A stretch of 64,000 bases of DNA from Cololabis saira (taxonomy: Eukaryota; Chordata; Actinopteri; Beloniformes; Belonidae), in contig NC_084601.1 in assembly GCF_033807715.1 (NCBI RefSeq), positions 19,548,129-19,612,128 on the forward strand. Direction: 5' to 3'. The position numbers and the translations under genes are program-made. The notes beneath the pieces are model-generated. The model saw only the letters and a program-made list of their open reading frames with translations, made no database searches and had not been told where the DNA came from. Within the stretch, counting starts at the first letter, position 1, and each line of letters begins with the position of its first letter. Below are positions 27,121 to 64,000 of this stretch, one piece after another.

Positions 27121-29903
27121 GGTGCGTCAAAAATGCCATACTAAACAGTATATACTAAAAAGTATACTTAAGTTCGGCACACTTTTGAGTAAATATCAGT
27201 AGTATGCATTAATTCGGACGTACTATTCAGAGGCACACGTCACTTCCTGCCGTTGGGAGGAAGTGACATGTCGCAGTAGCAGCGCACCGCTCCGCTATTT
27301 CCTGTTTATCCTGGCTGAAACAAGATGATATTATATAATATTATTATATACGAATATTATAATATTATTATATAATAATATTCCATCCATCCATTGTTCG
27401 CAGGGGCAGCAGTCTCAACAGAGATGCCCAGACTTCCTTCACCCCAGACACTTCCTCCAGCTCCTCCGAGGGGAGTCCGAGGCGTTCCCAGGCCAGCCGA
27501 GAGACATAGTCTCTCCAGCGTGTCCTGGGTCTTCCCCGGGGTCTCCTCCCGGTGGGACATGCCTGGAACACCTCCCTAGGGAGGAGGGACATGCCCGGAA
27601 CACCTCCCTAGGGAGGCGTCCAGGAGGATCATCCGATACAGATGCCCAAGCCACCTCAGCTGACTCCTCTCAATGTGAAGGAGCAGCGGCTCGACTCCGA
27701 GCTCCTCCCGGGTGACCAAACTCCTCACCCTATCTATAAGGGAGCGTCCAGCCACCCTGCGGAGGAAACTCATCCCGGCCGCTTGTATCCGCGATCTCGT
27801 CCTTTCGGTCACTACCCAAAGTTCATGACCATAGGTGAGGGTAGGTGCGTAGATTGACCGGTAAATCGAGAGCTTCGCCTTTCGACTCAGCTCCCTCTTC
27901 ACCACGACGGTCCAGTACATCGACCGCATTACTGTGGACGCTGCACCGATCCGTCTGTCAATCTCACGCTCCATCGTTCCCTCACTCGTGAACAAGACCC
28001 CGAGATACTTGAACTCCTCCACCTGAGGCAGGACTTCTCCACCCACCCGGAGAAGGCACGCCACCCTTTCCCGGTGGAGAACCATGGCCTCGGTTTTGGA
28101 GGTGCTGATTCTCATCCATGCCGCGTCGCACTCGGCCTCAAACCGCCCCAGTACATGCTGAAGGTCCCGGTCCGATGAAGCCAACAGGACAACGTCATCT
28201 GCAAAAAGCAGAGACGAAATCCTGTGGTTCCCAAACCGGATCCCCTCCGGCCCCTGGCTGCGCTTAGAAATCCTGTCCATAAAAATTATGAACAGGACCG
28301 GTGACAAAGGGCAGCCCTGCCGGAGTCCAACATGCACCAGGAACAAGTCTGATCTACTGCTGGCAATGCAAACCAAACTCCTGCTCTGATCATATAGAGA
28401 CCGGACAGCCCTTAATAGAGGGCTCCGGACTCCATACTCACTCAGCACCCCCCACAGAATGGCACGAGGGACACGGTCAAATGCCTTCTCCAGATCCACA
28501 AAACACCTGTAGACTGGTTGGGCAAATTCCCATGAACCCTCGAGCACCCTGCAGAGGGTGTAGAGCTGGTCCAGTGTTCCACGGCCGGGACGAAAACCGC
28601 ATTGTTCCTCCTGAATCCGAGGTTCAACTATCGGCTGTATTCTTCTCTCCAGTACCCTGGCGTAGACTTTCCCGGGGAGGCTGAGAAGTGTGATCCCCCT
28701 ATAGTTGGAACACACTCTCCGGTCCCCCTTTTTAAAAAGAGGGACCACCACCCCGGTTTGCCACTCCAACGGTACTGTCCCCTTCCTCCATGCAATGTCG
28801 CAGAGGCATGTCAACCAAGACAGCCCTACGACATCCAGAGACTTGAGGTACTCAGGGCGAATCTCATCGCCCTGAGCATAAGCTCCTCAGTGCCCTGCCA
28901 CTGAGGAGCTTATTAACCACCTCAGTTACCTCGGCTTGGGTGATGGATGAGCACGCCCCAGAGTCCCCAATCTCTGCTTCCTCAGTGGAAGGCATGTCAG
29001 TCGGGTTGAGGAGATCCTCGAAGTATTCCTTCCACCGTCCGACGATGTCCCCAGTCGAGGTCAACAGCTCCCCACCCGCACCATAAACGGTGCCGGCAGA
29101 GTACTGCTTCCTCCTTCTGAGGCGCCGAACGGTCCTCCAGAATTTCCTCGAGGCCGACCGAAAGTCTACCTCCATGGCCTCACCGAATTCCTCCCAGACC
29201 CGAGTTTTTGCCTCCAGGACCGCCCGAGCCGCGGCTCCCTTGGCCTGCCGGTACCCATCTACTGCGTCAGGACAGGCTAACATAGCCCGGTAGGACTCTT
29301 TCTTCAGTCTGACGGCATCCTGTACTTCCGGTGTCCACCACCGGGTTCTAGGATTGCCGCCACGACAGGCCTTGCGACCACAACCTCGAGCCGCCGCGTC
29401 GACAATGGAGGAAGACAACATGGTCCACTTGGACTCAATGTCCCCCGCCTCCCCCGGGATCTAAGAGAAGCTCTCCCGGAGGTGGGAGTTGAAGATGTCC
29501 CTGACAGAGGGCTCAGCCAGACGTTCCCAACAGACTCTCACAATCCGTTTGGGTCTGCCCGGTCTGTCCAACCTCCTCCTCCGCCAGCGCATCCAACTCA
29601 CCACCAGGTGGTGATCAGTTGACAGCTCAGCCCCTCTCTATAATAATATTATTATACTTAATATTATACTTATGACATATACGTATCTGCGCAGCACTTA
29701 GCAATCAAACACCGCTGCATTGCATTGTGGGAAGTTTCTGCTTAGCTAGTGTCCATCAATCCACACTAATACATTTCTCCGGAATGAGTATGGATAGAGC
29801 ATACTATTGAGTACATACTAATGTTTCGGACGCACTAAGAAATCTCACATAAGGTGCTTTTGCATACTCATTAGGGTGGAAGTATGCAATTTCGGACGCA
29901 GCC
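27121..29903. mobile_element. DNA-transposon derivative B, itself split by a LINE
   Basis: Imperfect inverted ends GGTGCGTCAAAAATGCCATAC and, from the right, GGCTGCGTCCGAAATTGCATAC. CATC flanks both ends (27117-27120 and 29904-29907), matching the single CATC at the empty site in the other family A copy. Repeated AGTATAC/TACTAT motifs lie near both ends. Confidence 0.68.
27383..29638 (-). mobile_element. RTE-like non-LTR retrotransposon, 5' truncated
   Basis: A reverse-transcriptase ORF on the - strand (28814 to 27576, then continuing in another frame to about 27368) contains SNYRGITLLS, CGFRPGRGTLDQL, CFVDLEKAFDRVP, GLRQGCPLSPVLF and LLFADDVVLLASS. An upstream segment (29421-28864) holds the pre-RT region with WKEYFEDLLNP. 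The endonuclease start is missing and frames are broken, so the copy is dead. It ends in TGGATGGATGG and is bounded by the 12-bp repeat TATAATAATATT (27371-27382 and 29639-29650). The RTE assignment is from memory. Confidence 0.85.
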
Positions 29904-30049
29904 CATCTGCTGTTCTCAGGTGTAGAACAGTGCACTCTACGACGAGTTGGTATTACAAGACGTCAGCGCAGCGGCAGTGTGAGCCCCCGTGTGGTCAGAA
30001 GTGGTATTGCTACATACACCAGGTGACTGTGGAAGGGGAAACTCCCCTT

Positions 30050-31320
30050 TAACAGGAAGGAAGCTCTGGCAGAACCAGACTCAGGAGGCTGGTTGAGGGT
30101 TGAGAGGACAGGAAGGAGGAGAGATCAGGAACACCTGCTCGAATGAAGGATCACAGGTTAATAACAACAATAGTGTCATTAATAGAGTTGGAGTAGAAGA
30201 GAACAGAGAGAGGAGGTGTGCATCGTGGGATGTCCCCAGCAGTCTCGGCCTATAGCAGATAAACACTAAAGGACGTTTCAGGGCACATAAGCCATCCCTA
30301 ATTATAAACTTTATCAAAAAGGAATGTTTTAAGCTCAGTCTTATAGGTAGAGGGGGTGTCTGCTTCCTGAAGACAAACTGGCAACTGGGAACACATGAGT
30401 CTTGCACCTGCTGACTGGAGAGACCTGGTTGGGTTGCAGACAGTCAGCAAGTCAGGTAAGTGCTGGATTTTATGGACCCGTTGGAGAATTTTGAAGTTGA
30501 TTCTATTTGGAGCTGGAAGCCAGTGGAGTGATTTGAGTAGGCTATGTTCAAATGTACATGTTTGTGTTAGAACTCTAGCTTCTGCATGAATCTTGGCCTA
30601 CTGATTGTTCCTGAGAATAGAGAGCTATAGTCCTTTAATGTACTTGATATGACCAGTTTTTTCACATTCAGTTTGCAATATGAAACTTGGATATATCCTT
30701 TCAGTGGTAGAAAGCACTCTTAGTGACGTTAATGACGTGGTTATTAAAACTGAGGTTTGTGTGCAGAATAATTTCAATATTTGGGACTGTGTTTCAGAGA
30801 CAGAAAGGTTTGGACCAACAAGTATTTCTTTCTGGTCTCTGTTTAACTCTATAAAGGTTGTGGACATCCAGCAGTTAATATAATCAGTTTGTGATCGTAT
30901 AAGTGGTGGGAAATATTATGCTTTTACAAAACTAGAGCGCACAAACAAGTGTTAAGTGCAGTGGACCAAGAGTTGATCCTTGTGGAACCCCAGATACTTT
31001 CTTTTCTTTCTGATGACTTAAATCTGCCAATGAAAACATTAAACCTTCTATCCTTTAGAAATAATGAAAGAACCTGACCTACTAAGCCAACTGAGTCTTT
31101 AAGTCTTTGAATTGAAATATTACAACCAACAGCATCGAAAGCAGCACTGAGATCTAATAGAAAACTGAGGAGCTTGTAAATAACTTTCAGTAGAGTTTCT
31201 GTGCTGATTGGATCTGAACCCAGACTGGTACACGTCATGAGTATGGTTGCAAGAAAGATATTGATCTATCGTCGTTGATCGCGGATGGATGGAGCTTTTT
31301 TTGTTCAGTAAAGTCACTGA
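30050..31320 (-). mobile_element. L2-like LINE remnant
   Basis: On the - strand, decayed reverse-transcriptase pieces are readable at 31317-30924: YQSGFRSN, then LLDLSAAFDAV (motif A) and ISIQRLKDSVGL. The 30050-30600 part resembles a dispersed fish repeat. Boundaries are approximate and no complete ORF remains. Confidence 0.6.
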
Positions 31321-31496
31321 TGCAGTACACTTGTGCAGAGATATGTGCGAGGTGGTTTATAAAACAATGGAAAAACTGATTTGACAAGTCTGGTGGGGAT
31401 GGGTTCAAGTGAAGAGGTAAAGGGCTCTTTTGGATCTTGCAAGTTAAAAGTAAGAATTACTGTGAAATTATTTAACATTTGAGTATAGAGAAACTA

Positions 31497-32136
31497 CACT
31501 GAAAAAAATAAATCTAAGCGCAAGTAAAAATATAACATATTTAAATCTGTGATATTAACAAATTTAAAATGAAGTTTGTTGCTTTACATGAATACATCTA
31601 GTTTTGAACTTAATCTGCATTTGTTCAAAAAACAAGACATTGTGCATTTTTTCCTTAATAAGCAGTATTTATGTAATCCCAGGCAATCTTTTCAATTACA
31701 CACAAACAAGCAATGATCTTGTTGTATTTACCTTTCCTTTAACAATTTTAATCTATTGAGCAGATTGACCAACGTTTAGATGAAACATGCTTTATTTGTT
31801 TAAGTAGAACACCACAGTAAAAAATATCTTGCTTGATCTACTTTAAAAAAAATGAAGGCAACTTTTTTGCATGAGATTTTTATGTAGATCAAGATTAGTC
31901 TTTGTATAAATTACTTAATTTTTAATATGTACAAAATTCATTTGCAAGTAAAGTCAACTTAATTTTGGCAAGTAAAGTGAACTTAATTTTGTACTTGCAA
32001 AATGTGTTATTTACATTCAAAAAATTAAGTAGTTTATACAAAGACTAGTCTTTCTTGATCTACATAATAATCTCGTGCAAAAAGTTGACTTATTCTTTTT
32101 AAGTAGATCAAGCAGAATATTTGTATCAGTGTACAG
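31497..32136. mobile_element. palindromic MITE
   Basis: The segments at about 31818-31965 and 31985-32128 are inverted copies of each other (for example CTTGCTTGATCTACTT and TTTGTATAAATTACTTAAT with complements). TACACTGA at 31497 and its complement near 32130 may be the outer ends. Confidence 0.6.
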
Positions 32137-32457
32137 GGGCCAATGCGGGAATCCAAACTCACTAATATTGAAAACTTTTGTTGGGCCGTGACAACTTTGT
32201 TACGCTTGGTCATGGAGAGCTGGTGTTTGTCTGACGTGTGTTGATCAGAATGGTTTTGGTGTCCTACATGTGATCTTTTATCTGAGCCATGCCCTCTGCA
32301 AACTAATTCATAACATGATTTTGGTATTTGTTTTGACAGAGAAAAAGATTACTGCTGAAAATACACAGTAGTGGTTGGACATGGCGACATCTGTAACAGA
32401 GACCTGGATTTCTTTGGAAAAAATTGAACAAATAACTGACTTTTTGAATGGTGTTAA

Positions 32458-32930
32458 AGGAGCTGTATGTAAGAGGAATAATAAAACGAATCATAACATG
32501 ACCCCGATATGTCAACAGACATTTAAAAATCATGTTCATTTCAAATACTTATGTCACTGACAATAGCACTCAAGCCAGGATATTCCAGTTTAAAAAGAGG
32601 AGTTGCAGCCCTCAACTGATGTTTATGTTGTCATTTTTTGTTTTGGCCTGAAGCTCCACCCTCCACCTATCTCCCAATCACCAAGTCAGTATTGTTTCTG
32701 AAGCTCCACCCTCCACCTATCTCCCAATCACCAAGTCAGTATTGTTTCGGCATCCGGGTTGCCAGCTCTGCTCTAATTATGGCAGCCATGGCAGCCTACG
32801 TTCCTGCTGCATTCTGCAGCCTACCTGGCAACCTCTGGTCAGGGGGAGGAGGGGGAGGGTACACGCCGCTCAACAATATTTTGAAAGTGACTGCAGTACC
32901 AGTTTTGGACATTTCTTACAGACGGCTCCT
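32458..32930. mobile_element. piggyBac-like MITE with known empty site
   Basis: Ends AGGAGCTGTATGTAAG and, inward from the right, AGGAGCCGTCTGTAAG, with TTAA on each side (32454-32457 and 32931-32934). The duplicated copy nearby carries a single TTAA at the same position and no insert, which confirms both boundaries. Confidence 0.92.
32649..32748. repeat. exact 50-bp tandem repeat, two copies
   Basis: Units 32649-32698 and 32699-32748 are identical (each starts TGAAGCTCCACCC and ends ATTGTTTC). They lie inside the MITE at 32458. Confidence 0.95.
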
Positions 32931-34439
32931 TTAAAGATCACAAGATACTAATAAGGTGATAAACTGTTTTGCATCAGAGATGTTACCGTTTTCCATATAC
33001 ATGCTAAAATTATTATCCAATCAAACCTCGTTGTCATTTTATAAAAAAGTTCATTTTCTCCCGGTTTAATATAATTAAATAAAATACTAGAACCTGATAA
33101 AATCGCCGTTAGCAGATATGTGCGCCCCCGTGTGGCCAGAAGTGGAACTGCTGCGTGAATGCACCGTCCGCCCAAATGAAAGAATGAACTTGGGTATTTG
33201 TTTTGACAGATGAACAGATTACTTCAGAAAATACACAGTAGTGGTTGGACATGGCAACATCTGTAATAGAGACCGGAATTTCTTGAGAAAAAATTAAATA
33301 AATAGGTGTGACTTTTTGAATGCTGTTAAAGATCACAAGATACTAATAAGGGGATAAACTGTTTTGCATCAGAGATGTTACTGTTGTCTTGTCTATATCA
33401 ATACTAAAATTACTATCCAATCAAACCCCGTTGTAATTTTAGAAAAAAAGTTCATTTTCTTCCAGTTTAAATAAAATAAAATACGAGAGCCTTATAAAAT
33501 CGCCGTTAGCAGATCAATGCGCCCCCGTGTGGCCAGAAGTGGAACTGCAGCTTAAAGACACCGTCCGCCCAAATGAAAGAACGTAAGATAAAAGGAAATC
33601 AGGCGGGGCATGTGTGTTCATTATATTTAATTTGCAAATGACTGATGACAAAATGAGAATATTTACAAGAGATAATATATGTATGATCTGTACAAAAATA
33701 TACATGCAAAGATTAAAAAAAAAAGAAAAAAAGTAGTAAACATGTAATTTATCAAACAATAAAACAGGAAACAAATACAACAAAAAGACAAAATGATGGG
33801 AAGGAAAAAAACAAAACAAACCTAAACTGAGGTAATCAGTCCAAGTTACTTGTTTTTAATGGCCTGTGTGCACAACTTTGAATAAATAAAAAACTAACGG
33901 GGCGCCCGTTTTTGTTAAAAAACATTTCACATCCCAACTGAATTTCTCGTTTTTACAATAGCTATCTTGCAAATTAAATTTGACTATTTTCAGGATTATT
34001 TCACTTTAATGAGAGGAAATTATGGAGAAGATATTTTGGCAACTAGTATCTGAACATAAAATCCAAACATCGTCTAGTAAATAACTCAACTCTTGATCCC
34101 CTCGGTGAATCACAAAATCCTTCAATCTCCTGCCTTTTTCTAAAGGTCTTATGGAGACAAAGAGTTCCTCCTGATCCAATATTTGTAAACAATCATTTCC
34201 CCCAATCATCAATTACCCTACCCAAGTGAAACAATCACAATTATACCTTTTTAAGTACTATAAAGCTAGAGCGACTTTGGTGTACCAATACTACAGAGGC
34301 ATACAGTACAAAAACTGTTAAATTATTTTTGATCAAACCGTTGCGATCGGAGATTGATACCCTAACGTGGCCTGGCAGTCGTAACACTCAGCGATCAAAT
34401 AAACACAAACTACCAGCAGTGCTTGCAGTACCGAGTACA

Positions 34440-35526
34440 TGCTTTTTCTCTAGATTTATTACAGATACAACAGATGTCTTCATAAATAGTTGCATAAAAT
34501 GTTAAAGCCGCAACATTGCACATGATAATCAAACATAACATACAATGAGTGCATTTACAGTAAGTCGCCTTCCTCGGCCTCCACATTCACGCTCATCTGA
34601 TTGGCAGTCGCCGCTGCCGCTAAAGCTCCAACTGTCCCGTGTCCCGCTGTCCAAAAGCAGGAGTCGGCAGTGAACGTGAGGAGAAAGAAGGCATAAGTCT
34701 ATGTACAAGGTAAGGCTTAAACATGTCACATCTGTTTTGTTCTGGAGAAAGCGAATCGATGGATGCCTGTAGTTCCTTCGGGGACTGGACAGCGCAGCAT
34801 CGGTACTCGACGTGGCGACCGTGGTAACTTAAGATTATGAACGTTATGTAAGCGCAGCCATCAAAAAGCTCGGTCGCTGTTTCCTTTGTCTACAGAGTCC
34901 AAAGAAGCTCAGCAACCTTCAACTGAAGACATCATCATACAGTTTAGTTTTTTTGTTTGTTTTGTTTTTAACTTAAACAAAGAGACAATACTTTTTCTTT
35001 ACATTGTTTCTATAAGAAAGGGCTGCTTCTCCAAAGCATCAGAGTAACAGCTTTAGTGTAAAAGAGCAAAAAGCCGCAGCACGTTTTGCCCGCTGGCTCT
35101 CGGCGTCATCACTAGCTTGGCTGACATCACTCTCTCCTGAAAGCTCGGCACCTGTGCAGTGGCGTCAGAGCTCCACCAACCGGCTCCTCTGATCAAATAA
35201 AATAAAATAAGTTACTTGATTTATCTATTCTTTTCCCCCACTGAATTAAAAAATCTTTTTCGAGTTAAGACCAGCAGCAGCAGTAGATAAGGGCATCCAT
35301 TCATCTCGTGATCGGGGACGACTGTTCAAGGGATTCAATTTGTTTGGACCTCAGCAGTTCATTGGAGCCGCTGGCAGGACTACCGGTGTTCACTGGTTCT
35401 GTGAAAGAGGACAAGATCAGCATTCACTTTTTCTTTTTAAATCTACACTAGAGACTCCGGAGGACCTGTGCCCCCCCCCCTCTGTGGTGGTGAGGTCGTT
35501 GAGGCAGCAGAGAGAGAAAGATGTGT
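34440..35526 (-). other. trio: probable trio 3' UTR
   Basis: About 1.1 kb downstream of the trio stop, up to an AATAAA read on the - strand at 34455-34460. No further coding is seen. Length inferred from the signal position only. Confidence 0.55.
34455..34460 (-). terminator. candidate trio polyadenylation signal
   Basis: AATAAA on the - strand (TTTATT on +), the first canonical signal I see downstream of the trio stop codon. Confidence 0.5.

Positions 35527-64000
<28,474 letters not shown>

Larger units (their letters stand above)
27070..30011. mobile_element. MITE family A, copy interrupted by nested insertions
   Basis: Left end GTACCACATCTGACCACATG and right end the complement of TGTGGTCAGAAGTGGTATTG match the copy at 24312. 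About 50 bp remain on the left and 100 bp on the right of a large insertion. The junction aligned to the intact copy reads ACATCTGC, so the outer element was one piece before. Confidence 0.72.
32321..33585. repeat. tandem duplication, unit about 392 bp
   Basis: The sequence from 32321 recurs from 33191 with high identity, including ACACAGTAGTGGTTGGACA, GATAAACTGTTTTGCATC and CGCCGTTAGCAGAT. The first copy is longer only because of a 473-bp insertion at 32458-32930. Confidence 0.85.

Overview
The window is vertebrate nuclear DNA, most likely from a teleost fish. It has small exons with GT-AG introns, long CA/TG microsatellites, and a dense mix of fish-type transposons: hAT, PIF/Harbinger, piggyBac and Tc1 relatives plus RTE-, L2- and L1/Tx1-like LINEs. 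Two protein genes converge tail to tail.

Positions 1-26,941 hold the 3' part of a grb10 orthologue on the + strand. Twelve coding exons (5,054-21,340) encode the RA domain, the PH domain, the BPS region and the SH2 domain, 428 residues in phase with no stop. The N-terminal proline-rich exons are not visible and probably lie upstream. A 15-codon open exon at 3,449-3,493 is phase-compatible with the RA exon and may be an alternative first exon. The 3' UTR appears to run about 5.6 kb to a polyadenylation signal at 26,936.

Positions 26,942-34,440 are intergenic and consist mostly of transposons. They include a three-level nest (an RTE-like LINE inside a DNA transposon inside a second MITE family), an L2-like LINE remnant, and a tandem duplication whose second copy preserves the empty site of a TTAA-flanked MITE.

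Positions 34,440-64,000 hold the 3' half of a trio orthologue on the - strand. Thirty-three exons (63,961 down to 35,527) total exactly 5,100 nt, or 1,699 residues plus stop. They encode, in order, the first DH-PH pair (Rac/RhoG type), SH3, a Ser-rich linker, the second DH-PH pair (RhoA type), a Pro/Gly/Ser-rich linker, a second SH3, an Ig domain and a Ser/Thr kinase domain. A fibronectin III domain between Ig and kinase, which marks kalirin, is ruled out by a 76-nt intron at that place, so trio is preferred over kalrn. The a/b fish co-orthologue cannot be decided from this window.

Both gene products link receptor signalling to downstream pathways: Grb10 as an adaptor on insulin/IGF receptors, Trio as a dual Rho-family exchange factor and kinase. 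Their adjacency does not itself imply a shared function. I found no RNA genes, CRISPR arrays or bacterial features. The most interesting material is the transposon layer: nested elements with readable target-site duplications, introns made almost wholly of MITEs, and trio exons that stay in frame when read into LINE fragments.
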